Shown here: piece by piece, positions 8,793-17,953 of the stretch
Layout of the letters: every line of letters starts with the position of its first letter
Position numbering within the stretch: position 1 is the first letter of the stretch
DNA from: VAZQ01 sp963744275
GTDB taxonomy: Bacteria > Pseudomonadota > Alphaproteobacteria > Rhizobiales > Xanthobacteraceae
Assembly (NCBI GenBank): GCA_963744275.1
Contig: CAVUSX010000024.1
Coordinates: 248,001-312,000 of the forward strand
Length of the DNA stretch: 64,000 bases
Reading direction: 5' to 3'
Notes under the pieces: model-generated
What the model was told of the DNA's origin: nothing
Database searches by the model: none
The model's input: the letters and a program-made list of their open reading frames with translations, nothing else
Translations under genes and position numbers: made by a program

Positions 8793-9609
8793 CTACTGAT
8801 GAATGCTGTTGTCCGGCATCATGGCGCCGGTGAGGATCGTTCCGGCCTGATTGGCGTTGGTGAGATTGGCCGAGCGCAGCACCGCATAGCTCAGGTCGGC
8901 CGAGCTCAGGTCGGCGACCCCGAGGTCGGCGAGAAAGAATATGGATTGGCGCAGCGCCGCGCCGTGGAGATCGACCTCGCGCATATTGGCTTCGCGTGAA
9001 ATCCGTGCTGTCGGCCACAGCTCCCCGCAAATTGGCGCGCAGCATTCTGCCCTGATGCAAATTGGCGCCGTCGAGCCGCGCGCCCGCGAAGCTGGCGTCG
9101 TCGAGCTGGGCGGCTTCCAGATCCGCCTCGGTGAGATTGGCGCCATCGAGCTTGCCGCCGAGCAGATGGATGCTGCCCATCAGGGCCTCGGTCAGGTCGG
9201 CGCCGGAAAAATCGGCGCGGCCGGCCTCCGCCTCGAACAGCATGGCGCCCTTCATCTTGGCGTGGCTCAGATTGGCCTGCAGCAGGCTGGTCTTGTTGAG
9301 ATTGGCCCCGGTGAGATCGGCGCCCGCCAGATTGGCGCCGCGCAGCAAGGCGCGATGCAGGCTGGCCTCGCTCAGATTGGCGCCGGCCAGATTGGCGCCG
9401 GTCAAATCCCGCCGCTTGAGCTTGGCGCCCGCAAGGTCGCAGCCCGGGCAATCCTTGCTGCGGCCGGCCAGAAAAGCCGCGACCTCCGGCGTTCGCGATT
9501 GTGCTTGCGATTGCGCCCGCGCGGCGGCACCGGCGCAGCCGAGCGCGATCGCAGCGAACAAAATAGTCGCGGATGTGATCGCGACTGCGGCGGCGACAGG
9601 GCGAAGCAT
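8793..9609 (-). CDS. Secreted pentapeptide-repeat protein (frameshifted in this sequence)
   Basis: After a signal peptide (MLRP to about residue 32) the protein is almost entirely A(D/N)LxX pentapeptide repeats, for example LTGANLAGANLSEASL and ANLAGADLTGANL. These build a right-handed quadrilateral beta helix. The repeat pattern continues without a gap into another reading frame (ANMREVDLHGAAL, then DLSSADLSYAVLRSANL) up to the stop at 8793. This locates a one-base shift at about 8991-8998, and removing one base restores TDFTRANM. Near the N-terminus CPGCDL contributes two cysteines. Total length is about 271 residues. Function is unknown; the family includes structural and target-mimic proteins. 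The gene lies 85 bp after dnaE on the same strand. Confidence 0.82.
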
Positions 9610-9694
9610 CGGGCGCCTCGATCGTCCCCTCCGGTTGCCTCCCCGCCAGCGGGTTGCCTGCGGAGGGAGGGTCAGGTGGGAGTATCAATTGCTA

Positions 9695-12600
9695 TCAGAC
9701 CGCCTCGACCGCCACCACTCCCGGCACCGCCTTGATGGCGCCGGCGATTTGCGGCGAGACGCGGAAGCGTCCCGGCAGCTTCACCTCGACCTCGGTGCCC
9801 CGATCGAGCAGCAGGATCAGCGACACCTCGCCGTCGGATCGCGCCGGTCCCGGCCGCCCCGGGGCCGCGGCGGTCCCGGCCGTTCCCTCCAGCCGCTTGG
9901 CCACGCTCTCGATCGGCGCCGGGTCGCGCAGGAAGACGCGCAGCCCCTTCTGCAGCTTGGCGGCCGCCTCGTCGAGCGGCTCGGCATTCTGGATGCGGGC
10001 GCGCACGTCGTCGCCCTGCAATTCGGCGGACAGCGAGAGCAGGAGCGCCCTGCCCGGCTCCAGGACGTCACGGAACTGCGCCAGCCCTTCGGAGAACACC
10101 ACCGCCTCGAAATGGCCGGACGGATCCGACAGCTCGATGATGCCCATCTTGCTGCCGGTGCGGGTGCGGCGCTCGAGCCGTGCCACCACCGTGCCGGCAA
10201 CCTTGCCGCCGCTGGCGCCGGCCTTCACGGCGCGGGCGAACTCGGCCCATGACTGTACGCGCAGCCGCTTGAGCGCGGCCGCGTAATCGTCGAGCGGATG
10301 GCCGGAGAGGAAGAATCCGATCGCCTCGAACTCCTTCTGCAGGCGCTCGGCCGGCAGCCAGGGCTCGACCGCCGGCAGCCCGAGCGGCTGGCGTGCGCTC
10401 GCGCCGCCGAACAGCTCCGATTGGCCGGTGGTTTGGGCGTCGTGGGTGCGCTGCGCCGAGGAGAGCATGAAGTCGACGCCGGCGAAGACGCGGGCACGGT
10501 TGGCCTCGAGCGCGTCGAAAGCGCCGGCGGCGGCGAGGCTTTCCAGCACGCGCTTGTTGACCGCGCGCGGGTTCACGCGGTCGGCGAAATCGGCGAGATC
10601 CGTGAAGGCGCGCTCGCCGCGCGCCGCCACGATGGCGTCGACCGCCTGCGCCCCCACCCCTTTGAGCGCGGCCAGCGCATAATGGATGGTGTCGCCCGCG
10701 ACGTCGAAGGCGGCGCCCGAGCGATTGACCGAGGGGGCCTCGACCTTGAGGCCCAGCCGCTGCGCCTCGCCGCGGAATTCGGCGAGCTTGTCGGTATTGC
10801 TCATATCCAGCGTCATCGAGGCGGCGATGAACTCGACCGGATAGTTCGCCTTCATGTAGGCGGTCTGATAGGTGAGCAGCGCATAGGGCGCCGAATGCGA
10901 CTTGTTGAAGCCGTATTCGGCGAACTTGGCGCAGGCGTCGAAGATCGTGCTGGCGATGGCCGCGTCCACGCCGCGCTCGACGGCGCCGGCGAGGAAACGG
11001 CCGCGTTGCGCGTTCATCTCCGCCTTGATCTTCTTGCCCATGGCGCGGCGCAAGAGGTCGGCCTCGGCGAGGCTGTAGCCGGCGAGATCGCGCGCGATCT
11101 GCTGCACCTGCTCCTGATAGGTGATGATGCCGTAGGTCGGCTCCAGGATCGGCTGCAGCTTGGGATGCAGATATTCGATCTGCTCGTGCCCGAGCTTGCG
11201 GGCGCAGTAGGTCGGGATGTTCGCCATCGGCCCCGGCCGATAGAGCGCGACCAGCACGATCAGATCCTCGAAGCGGTCGGGCCGCATGTCGACCAGCGCG
11301 CGGCGCATGCCCTGGCTTTCCACCTGGAAGATGCCGACGGTCTCGCCGTGGGCCAGCATCTCGAAGGTCTTGGGATCGTCGAGCGGGATGCCCAGGAGAT
11401 CGATCTCGATGCCGCGCTTGCGCACCAGCGCGACCGCGGTCTGCAGCACGGTCAGGGTCTTGAGCCCGAGGAAATCGAACTTCACCAGCCCGGCCTGCTC
11501 GACCCATTTCATGTTGAACTGGGTCACCGGCATCAGGGATTTGGGATCGCGATAGAGCGGCACCATCTCGGCCAGCGGCCGCTCGCCGATGACGATGCCG
11601 GCCGCGTGGGTCGAGGCGTGCCGGTGCAGGCCCTCGAGCCGCTGCGCGATGTCGAAGGCGCGCTTGACCACCGGATCGCTGTCGCGGGCGGCCTGCAGGC
11701 GCGGCTCGTCCTCGATGGCGCGCTTGAGCGAGATCGGGGCGGCCGGATTCTGCGGCACCAGCTTGCACAGCTTGTCGACCTGGCCATAGGGCATCTGCAG
11801 GACGCGGCCGACGTCGCGCAGCACGCCGCGCGCCTGCAGGGTGCCGAAGGTGATGATCTGCGCCACGTGATCGCGGCCGTAGCGTTCCTGGACGTAGCGG
11901 ATCACCTCGTCGCGCCGGTCCTGGCAGAAGTCGATGTCGAAGTCGGGCATCGACACGCGCTCGGGATTGAGGAAGCGCTCGAACAGGAGGCCGAACCGGA
12001 TCGGGTCGAGGTCGGTGATGGTGAGCGCATAGGCGACCAGCGAGCCGGCGCCCGAGCCGCGGCCGGGTCCGACCGGAATTCCCTGCGCCTTGGCCCATTG
12101 GATGAAGTCGGCGACGATGAGGAAGTAGCCCGGATACTTCATGCTGGCGATGACGCCGAGCTCGTAGGCGAGCCGCTCGCGATAGTCCTCGACGGTGCGG
12201 CCGGGCGCGAGACCGTGCACGGACAGGCGCCGCTCGAGCCCGGCTTGCGCCTGCGCCCGCAGCTCCTGCGCTTCGTCGACGGCGGTGCTGTCGGCACCGA
12301 CCGAGAAACGCGGCAGGATCGGCGCCTGCATGCGCGGCCGGAACGCACAGCGTTGCGCGATCTCGACCGTGGAGGCGAGCGCCTCCGGCAGGTCGGCGAA
12401 CAGCGCCGCCATCTCGGCGCGGGTCTTGAACCGGTGCTCCGCGGTCAGCTGCCGCCGATCGGTCTCGGCCACATAGCGGCCCTCGGCGATGCAGATGAGC
12501 GCGTCATGGGCCTCGTAGTCGTCGCGGGTGGCGAAGAACGGCTCGTTGCTGGCGACCAGCGGAATGCCCTGCCCGTAGGCCAGCTCGACCAGGGCGGCTT

Positions 12601-13175
12601 CGGCCAGCGCGCTCGGGAGCGGTGCCGTGGCGCTGCAGCTCGACATAGAGCCGGTCGCCGAAAATCTGCAAGAGCGCGGCGCAGCGCGCCGCCGCGAGGC
12701 TGCCCTGGCCGGCCACGATCGCCGCATCGAGCGGTCCGCTCGGGCCGCCGGTGAGCGCGATCAGCCCCTGCGCCTCGGCCTCCAGCCAGGCGAGCTTGAT
12801 GTGCGGGGGCTCGTTCGGCGGCGTCTCCAGGAAGGCGCGCGAGTTGAGCCGCATGAGGCTGCGATAGCCGGCCTCGCGGGCGGCCAAGAGAACGATGCGC
12901 GGGCGCGTCGGCGGCAGCCCGCTGGTCGCGCGCGCACCGGCGTCCTGATCGGCAAAATCGAGCGCCAGCGCGCAGCCGATGATCGGCTGGACCCCGGCGC
13001 CCGCCATCTTGTCGGAGAATTCGAGCGCACCGAACATGTTGTCGGTGTCGGTGAGCGCCAGCGCCGGTTGCCGGTCAGCCTTGGCGAGCTCGGCCAGCCG
13101 CGCGATCGGCAGCGCGCCCTCCAGCAGGGAGTAGGACGAGTGCACGTGGAGGTGGACGAAAGCGGGGTCGGCCAT
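9695..13175 (-). CDS. dnaE: DNA polymerase III alpha subunit, DnaE1 (one frameshift)
   Basis: This is the replicative polymerase catalytic subunit. The N-terminus from 13175 shows the PHP domain (FVHLHVHSSYSLLEGA, then ALTDTDNMFGALEF). The polymerase core has GPGRGSGAGSLVAYAL and the active-site string MPDFDIDFCQDRRDEVIRY. The C-terminal OB-fold region follows. The N-terminal 190 residues are in one frame and the rest in the next; the join is at about 12606-12612, where dropping one base gives ERLAEAALVELAYG. Restored length is about 1160 residues, the DnaE1 norm. An essential gene broken once, with all motifs intact, points to a sequencing error. It stands alone, not with lexA or imuB. Confidence 0.93.
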
Positions 13176-13264
13176 GGAGCTCTCGCGAATTGCAGCCGCT
13201 GATCGTGCGGGTTACGGCCTGCCCTTGTCCATCGCCGGGGCGGAAATCGCGCGGCCCGTACGCC

Positions 13265-13441
13265 TTATCCCCAGGCCATATCCCCAGCCCATTCCCCAGC
13301 CCGTTCCCCAGCCGAATCCCGGTCCATAACGGCCCCTATCCAGAGCTCGTGGCGATCCGGGGCAGCCTGCCAGCGGGCGGTCGAGAACGATCGTAGAGCC
13401 TGCACCTTGGCCACGAGGAAAACCGGCGGCGCGCGGGGCAT
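13265..13441 (-). CDS. Possible 58-residue protein translationally coupled to the SOS micropeptide
   Basis: An open frame starts with the ATG at 13441, whose A is the last base of the TGA of the 32-residue micropeptide gene (TGATG overlap), and stops at 13265. Its last third runs through four 12-bp repeats and reads as AGER-AGEW-AGDM. I see no known domain. The other two minus-strand frames and one plus frame are also partly open here, so this may be a chance frame. The coupling to the upstream stop is the only positive sign. Confidence 0.3.
   Translation of the reverse strand: MPRAPPVFLVAKVQALRSFSTARWQAAPDRHELWIGAVMDRDSAGERAGEWAGDMAWG
13266..13318. repeat. Short 12-bp tandem repeat (CCCCAG units)
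   Basis: Four copies of CCCCAG start at 13269, 13282, 13294 and 13306, spaced 13, 12 and 12 bp, with variable six-base spacers. One minus-strand frame reads as alternating Gly and Trp/aromatic residues, and one plus frame as Pro-rich, so the array could code in either direction. It lies between dnaE and the SOS micropeptide. Confidence 0.6.
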
Positions 13442-13539
13442 CACAGGGTGGCGATCACCTGCGCCCAGATCGCGACCATCCCGAGAAACAGCGCAAGCGA
13501 GGCCAAGGCCGCGGCCTCTTCGGCGAAAATTCGGAACAT
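13441..13539 (-). CDS. 32-residue membrane micropeptide under SOS (LexA) control, SidA-like
   Basis: The ATG at 13539 follows a strong ribosome binding site (AAGGGGGAGAG), and the frame closes with TGA at 13441. The peptide reads MFRIFAEEAAALASL, then ALFLGMVAIWAQVIATL: a short acidic N-terminus and one membrane-spanning helix. Two LexA-type operators (13560-13574 and 13578-13592) overlap its promoter. In Caulobacter, SOS-induced single-pass peptides of about 30 residues (SidA) block division by acting on the divisome. I infer a similar damage-induced division or membrane role here from size, topology and operator, not from sequence identity. It is too short for routine gene callers. Confidence 0.72.
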   Translation of the reverse strand: MFRIFAEEAAALASLALFLGMVAIWAQVIATL

Positions 13540-13559
13540 CCCACTCTCCCCCTTGATCA

Positions 13560-13574
13560 GAACGAAAGAAGAAC
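13560..13574 (-). promoter_or_regulatory. LexA operator, proximal copy
   Basis: On the minus strand this is GTTC-N7-GTTC (GTTCTTCTTTCGTTC), the direct-repeat SOS box of alphaproteobacteria. It covers part of the predicted -10 element and the transcript start of the micropeptide gene, so bound repressor should block initiation. It ends 20 bp before the ATG at 13539. Confidence 0.75.
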
Positions 13575-13599
13575 ATAGTTCTTATTATGTTCCAGTCAA
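13572..13599 (-). promoter_or_regulatory. Promoter of the SOS micropeptide
   Basis: On the minus strand a -35 TTGACT (13594-13599) and a -10-like TATGTT (13572-13577) are 16 bp apart. Both LexA boxes overlap this stretch. The arrangement of operators inside the promoter is that of a repressed SOS gene. Confidence 0.6.
13578..13592 (+). promoter_or_regulatory. LexA operator, distal copy
   Basis: GTTC at 13578-13581, seven bases, then GTTC at 13589-13592, read on the plus strand. It fills the spacer between the -35 and -10 of the micropeptide promoter. Three bases (ATA) separate it from the proximal box, in opposite orientation, so the two boxes together form a larger inverted arrangement. Confidence 0.75.
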
Positions 13600-13702
13600 G
13601 GGGCTGCTTGCGGCTTTTCGGCTTGGATCGATCCACGGCCTCGCATGGACCGTGCGCTCCTCGGAAACCTGCAAATGGCCCGCAACCAGTGGGAGAGGCG
13701 TG

Positions 13703-14084
13703 ATGCGTACAGTGGATTTGGCCATGGCGGTGGCGATCGCGATTGCGGTGGGGGCTTGCGCGGGTCGGGCGCCCCAGCCGGTCGCGGTCAGTTCAGCCCC
13801 AGGATCGTTTTTCGGATTGCACCGCCATCACGGCCGAGATCGAGGCCAACAATCAAAAGGTCAGCGAGCTTGCTTCCGAGCAAGGCCTCAAAGTGGGTCA
13901 GAATGTCGCCGCCGGGGTGGCCGGCTTGGTGGTTTGGCCGCTGCTCTTCGCCATGGATTTTCAGGACTCGGCCAGCAAGGAGGTGGTTGCCCTCCAGAGC
14001 CGCCAGCAATACCTCGCGACCTTGGCGGAGCAGAGATGTGCTCCCGCCGCACCCTCCAAACCGGCACCGGTCCGCAAGCATTGA
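13703..14084 (+). CDS. Small lipoprotein, conserved in rhizobia-like bacteria (frameshifted here)
   Basis: The ATG at 13703 has the site GGGAGAGG six bases before it. Residues 1-19 end in the lipobox VGAC, predicting a lipid-anchored protein. After about 30 residues the family-like sequence continues in the next frame as CTAITAEIEANNQKVSELAS, then GQNVAAGVAGLVVWPLLFAM (a hydrophobic hairpin) and SKEVVALQSRQQYLATLAEQRC. Dropping one C from the CCCC at 13797-13800 joins the two frames into about 126 residues. Terminal cysteines may pair. Function is unknown; it resembles small surface lipoproteins with a glycine-zipper-like segment. Confidence 0.7.
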
Positions 14085-14150
14085 GCCCAACGCAGAGCGC
14101 GCGGCCGATCGGATCGGCTCGGAAAATTGCGCAGGCTGATGCGAAGCCCG

Positions 14151-14348
14151 CTATGACGGGCGGATTTGTTTCGAGATCGGCGCGTCGCGCAAGGTGTCGG
14201 ACGGAAAGCTGCCGTTTTGGCGTTGCGTTCCATCGAACCAGGCGCACGCGACGAGCTCCTCGCCGTCCGCGGCCCTGCCGATGCCGATCACGGTCATCCG
14301 TGGACTGCCGGATTTCAATTGCACCGTATCCCCGACCTTGAAGCCCAT
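14151..14348 (-). CDS. DUF2158 (YodC-like) small protein
   Basis: This is a 65-residue protein beginning MGFKVGDTVQLKSGSPRMTV and containing ACAWFDGTQRQNGSFPSDTL. The VGDTVQLKSGG-PxMTV opening and the C-x-WF-G middle are the hallmarks of the DUF2158 family. Function is unknown; the fold is a small beta barrel, and family members are common in proteobacteria. It stands alone between two plus-strand genes. Confidence 0.75.
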   Translation of the reverse strand: MGFKVGDTVQLKSGSPRMTVIGIGRAADGEELVACAWFDGTQRQNGSFPSDTLRDAPISKQIRPS

Positions 14349-14497
14349 CTCCGCCCCCGGATTGCTTCAGGTTATTAGATTGGCCGGATAGGCGATAATC
14401 AACCGCTATGAGGCGCCCAACCCCCAGACAGTTTGCCACATGCAGAGTCCACAAATGGACGCGGTTGTTGGTTCATATCCTGTATAAGAGATGTCTT

Positions 14498-14533
14498 GGC
14501 CCCGGTGTCCCCGCCGGGGCCTTTTGTCTTTTT
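14498..14533 (+). terminator. Intrinsic terminator
   Basis: An 8-bp GC stem (GGCCCCGG with CCGGGGCC) around an 8-nt loop is followed by TTTTGTCTTTTT. No plus-strand gene closes immediately before it, so it may end a short RNA or attenuate transcription into the small membrane-protein gene that starts 40 bp later. A TATAAG box near 14482 is a possible start for such a short transcript. Confidence 0.6.
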
Positions 14534-14572
14534 AAGGGGATTGCGTGGGCTCGCCCGCGACCGGAGATTTTC

Positions 14573-14749
14573 ATGACCGATTCCAATCCATGGCACAATC
14601 CGAGCGAGGATTATCCGCCTTCGCGGCCGGGTATCAAAATGTTCGTGGGTGCCGCGGTGGTATGCGTCGTCGGCGCCGTCATCGTGAACTGGGCGGCGAT
14701 ATCGGCGTTTGCTCACATCCCGGAGATCAAGGCTTCCATGGGTTTTTGA
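14573..14749 (+). CDS. Small single-pass membrane protein (58 residues)
   Basis: The ATG at 14573 follows CCGGAG at a suitable distance. The product opens with a polar, proline-rich stretch (MTDSNPWHNPSEDYPPSRPG), then one transmembrane helix (MFVGAAVVCVVGAVIVNWAA) and a short tail. I do not recognise a family. The intrinsic terminator directly upstream suggests the gene may be attenuated. Confidence 0.55.
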   Translation: MTDSNPWHNPSEDYPPSRPGIKMFVGAAVVCVVGAVIVNWAAISAFAHIPEIKASMGF

Positions 14750-14807
14750 GGCGGCCGCGATCCAGTGATCCCCGGCTATCGTCGGTCGCTCGGAGGCCTC
14801 CAGTGCC

Positions 14808-15352
14808 TCAGCTTTCGAGCGCCCGCGCCATGCCCAAGAGCCGGTTGGTGGTGCTCCAGTTGCGCGCCGTCGCCGGCACTTTGAGTTCCCGGTCGAGAAA
14901 TCCGCCAATTTCGATCGCGCAATGCCTTCCGCGTAGTCGATGTAGAGATGCTCGCCGTCCAGCCGCAGCCGCTCCGGCCCCCGATAGGCGAAGAGCGCCT
15001 CGGCAAAGCCGGCGGGCGGGCGGCCATCGAGGAAATTGACCATGAGCCTGTTGGGCCGCTCCACGGCGGCGGCCGCGAACGGGTTCCCGGCGATCACCTT
15101 CGCCAAGCCACGCGGTGTGCGAATGAGCGCATGGTTCTTGGCAAGGCCGAAGCGCTCGCGCATGAGCTGCGTGATCAAGGCCTTCACCGTCGGCGCGCCC
15201 TTGTCGGTCCTAAACACCACATTGCCGCTGGCGATATAGGTCGATACGCGCTCCAGCCCGGCCTCCTCACAGGCGGCCTTGAGCTCCTGCATCGGCAATT
15301 TGCCGGTTCCACCGACATTGACGGCGCGCAGCAGCGCGATGAAAACGGCCAT
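14808..15352 (-). CDS. DUF1697 family protein (frameshifted near the C-terminus)
   Basis: The N-terminus MAVFIALLRAVNVGGTGKLP and the following YIASGNVVFRTD are the characteristic DUF1697 motifs; the family is cytoplasmic and of unknown role. Conserved sequence continues to LYIDYAEGIARSKLADF. It then resumes in another frame as LDRELKVPATARNWSTTNRL and ends ARALES at 14808. Adding one base to the A-run (T-run on the coding strand) at 14896-14901 joins them into about 181 residues, the usual length. This is one of few deletion-type shifts in the window. Confidence 0.8.
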
Positions 15353-15387
15353 GCCGGAACAGTCTCCGTCAGACGATCGACGCCTTC

Positions 15388-15582
15388 TCAGCCATTGAGC
15401 TTGTGCAAGAGCCGCTTGAGCGCGCGCTCGCCGCCGTTGCGCGCCATGACCTGGTTCCGGAACGGCACCCAACTGCGCATGACCGCCACCGCCCGCGCGC
15501 TGGAGCGGATCTCCCAGGTGTAAGGCTTGGGCAAGCGGGCGCGACGACGCACGGCGACCCAATAATCCACGTAGCGGCTCAT
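15388..15582 (-). CDS. Hypothetical protein of 64 residues
   Basis: The frame from the ATG at 15582 reads MSRYVDYWVAVRRRARLPKP, then YTWEIRSSARAVAVMRSW, and ends in the basic KRLLHKLNG. It is strongly basic and has no membrane segment. The YWVAVRR...LPKPYTWEI pattern looks like a small beta-sheet domain, but I cannot name the family. The same frame is open further upstream, so the start is uncertain; no strong ribosome binding site precedes it. It lies just upstream of the DUF1697 gene on the same strand. Confidence 0.45.
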   Translation of the reverse strand: MSRYVDYWVAVRRRARLPKPYTWEIRSSARAVAVMRSWVPFRNQVMARNGGERALKRLLHKLNG

Positions 15583-15664
15583 GCGATGAATATGCGCCCG
15601 ATCGGCGCGCGGCGACAGCCGGGCGGCGCAAATAGCGCGACGCTGCCCTGGCGGCAGGCAAAGA

Positions 15665-15700
15665 GACCGAGTCTCCACGGGGCGTTGCGGAGACTCGGTC
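15665..15700. repeat. Perfect 12-bp inverted repeat
   Basis: GACCGAGTCTCC (15665-15676) and GGAGACTCGGTC (15689-15700) are exact reverse complements around a 12-nt loop. There is no strong T-run on either side. It lies between lolD and the 64-residue gene. Confidence 0.7.
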
Positions 15701-15810
15701 CAAGGAGGCACATGAGAAACGTCACCCTTGGGGGCAATATAAATTCCGCATAAACGCTTGTCCCTATGCCAAATCGCCGCAAGGGGAGAAAGCCGCCGGA
15801 GCGCGCCCCC

Positions 15811-16518
15811 TTACTCCATCTCCACCACTTGCCCGTCCTTGAGCGTGACACGGCGGTCCATGCGGGCCGCGATCTCCCGGTTGTGGGTGGCGATGATGGC
15901 GGCGAGGCCGGAGGCGCGCACCAATTGGCTGAGCGCGCCGAAGACCTGGTCGGAGGTGCGCGGATCGAGATTTCCGGTCGGCTCGTCGGCGAGCAGGATG
16001 CGGGGCGCATTGGAGACCGCGCGCGCGATCGCGACCCGTTGCTGCTCGCCGCCCGAGAGCTCGGCCGGCCGATGCTCGAGGCGGTCCTTGAGGCCCAGAT
16101 AGGAGAGCAGCTCGGCCGCCCGCTTGACCGCCTCCTTGCGGGAGAGCCCACGGATCATCTGCGGCAGGATCACGTTCTCCAGCGCGGAGAATTCCGGCAG
16201 CAGATGGTGGGCCTGATAGATGAAGCCGATATCGTTGCGGCGGATCTGGGTGCGGGCCGCATCCGACATGCGCGAGGTCGCCACCTGGTCGATATAGACC
16301 TCGCCGGCATCGGGATGCTCGAGCAGGCCGGCGATATGCAGCAAGGTCGATTTGCCGGCGCCCGAGGGCGCCACCAGCGCCACCGACTGGCCCGGCCAGA
16401 CCGCCAGCTCGGCGCTCTTGAGGATCTCGAGCGTGGCGGCGCCCTGCCGGTAACGGCGATCGATCGCATGCAGAAACAGGATGGGCGGCGGCTCGCCGCT
16501 CGCCGGCACGTCACTCAT
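15811..16518 (-). CDS. lolD: Lipoprotein-releasing ABC transporter ATP-binding protein
   Basis: LolD powers release of lipoproteins from the inner membrane to LolA. The start at 16518 (MSDVPASGEP) gives 235 residues. Walker A reads APSGAGKST, with Ala in place of the first Gly of the consensus. The signature is LSGGEQQRV, Walker B is RILLADEPTGNLD, and the switch His is in IATHNRE. The LolD-specific stretch after Walker A (LLHIAGLLE) is present. An earlier in-frame ATG at 16533 would overlap the lolC stop. It is adjacent to lolC and upstream of no other minus-strand gene nearby. Confidence 0.92.
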   Translation of the reverse strand: MSDVPASGEPPPILFLHAIDRRYRQGAATLEILKSAELAVWPGQSVALVAPSGAGKSTLLHIAGLLEHPDAGEVYIDQVATSRMSDAARTQIRRNDIGFIYQAHHLLPEFSALENVILPQMIRGLSRKEAVKRAAELLSYLGLKDRLEHRPAELSGGEQQRVAIARAVSNAPRILLADEPTGNLDPRTSDQVFGALSQLVRASGLAAIIATHNREIAARMDRRVTLKDGQVVEME

Positions 16519-16529
16519 GGCGCAGCGTC

Positions 16530-17799
16530 TCACTCATAGCGCAGCGCCTCGACCGGATCGAGCCGCGCGGCACGCCACGCCGGATAGAGCGTCGCCAGGA
16601 ACGAGAGCGCCAGCGCCATCACCACCACGGCCGAGGTCTCGCCCCAGTCCAGCTCGGCCGGCAGGCGCGAGAGGAAATAGAGCTCCGGCGAGAACAGATC
16701 GGTGTTGGTGAGCCAGGACAGGAAGCGCCGGATCGACTCGATGTTGAGGCAGACCAGCACCGCCAGCAGGAAGCCGATCAGGGTGCCGTTCACGCCGATC
16801 GAGGCGCCGGTGATCATGAAGACCCGCATGATCGAGCCTTGCGTCGCCCCCATGGTGCGCAGGATGCCGATGTCGGATCCCTTGTCCTTCACCAGCATGG
16901 TCAGGCCGGAGACGATGTTGAAGGCCGCCACCAGCACGATCAGGCTGAGGATGATGAACATCACGTTGCGCTCGACCTGCAGCGCGTTGAAGAAGGTGGC
17001 GTTGCGCTGGTGCCAATCGATCATGAAGATCGGGCGCTGGGCGGCGGTGGTGACGAGGTCCTTGAAGCGGTCGACGCGGTCCGGATTGTCGATATAGACC
17101 TCGATCGCGGTCACGTCGCCGGCACGGTTGAAATAGGCCTGCGATTCGGTGAGCGGCATATAGAGGAGCGAAGAATCGTATTCGGACATGCCGATCTCGA
17201 ACACGGCGGCGACCTTGTAGGATTTGATCCGCGGGGTCGTGCCCATCGGGGTCACCGCGCCGCGCGGCGCCACCAGCGTCACGTTGTCGCCCGCGCGCAG
17301 CGACAGCTGATCGGCCAGCCGGCGGCCGATCGCCACCCCCTGCCCTTCGTCGAAGCCGTCGAGCGTTCCCTGCTTGATGTTGCTGTCGATCGAGCCGAGC
17401 TTGACGATGTCGCGCGCGCGCATGCCGCGCACCAGCACGCCGGCGGAGTTGAACGGCGAGGAGGCGAGCGCCTGGCCCTCGACGATGGGCGCCGCCAGCC
17501 GGACGCCCGGGATCTGCGAGATGCGATCGGAGACCGCCTCCCAGTCGGTGAGCGGTGATTTCGAGCGGCTGGATCAGGAGATGCCCGTTGAGGCCGAGAA
17601 TCTTGTCGAGCAGCTCGGTGCGGAACCCGTTCATCACCGCCATCACGATGATGAGGGTGGCGACCCCGAGCATGATTCCCAGAAACGAGAAGCCGGCGAT
17701 GACCGAGATGAATCCTTCCTTGCGCCGGGCCCGCAGGTAGCGCAGCGACAGCATCCATTCGAAGGGCGCAAAGGGGCGGGTTCGGGTCGACTCAGCCAT
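16530..17799 (-). CDS. lolC: Lipoprotein-releasing transporter permease LolC/E (one frameshift)
   Basis: This is the membrane partner of LolD; many alphaproteobacteria have a single LolC/E-type protein. The start at 17799 (MAESTRTRPFAPFEWMLSLRYLRARR) follows GGGGGAG. The first membrane helix (FLGIMLGVATLIIVMAVMNG) is followed by a periplasmic domain. Three more helices near the C-terminus form the FtsX domain (DIGILRTMGAT, ending YPAWRAARLDPVEALRYE). The frame changes after LLIQPLE at 17559-17561; removing one base gives SPLTDWEAVSDRI. Restored length is about 422 residues. The gene ends 12 bp before lolD. Confidence 0.9.
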
Positions 17800-17953
17800 G
17801 CAATTCTCCCCCGCGCCGATTTTCACATGATTCTGGCCGTTTCACGCCATTTTCGACGGCCGCAAAGGCATTTACGCACACAAGCGAAGATTCGTGCAGA
17901 ACTCATGGTCGCACAGGGCTCATGTACGCGCACAAGCTCGTGTACGCAAAAAG

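Noticed and set aside
13703..14341. 297-codon plus-strand frame through the lipoprotein region
   Set aside because: Its middle and end are in the wrong frame relative to the conserved lipoprotein sequence, and it crosses the DUF2158 gene.
15712..15753. 13-codon frame with a perfect AGGAGG (MRNVTLGGNINSA) after the inverted repeat at 15665-15700, considered as a leader peptide
   Set aside because: No plus-strand gene follows (lolD is convergent) and the spacing between AGGAGG and ATG is only 3 bases.
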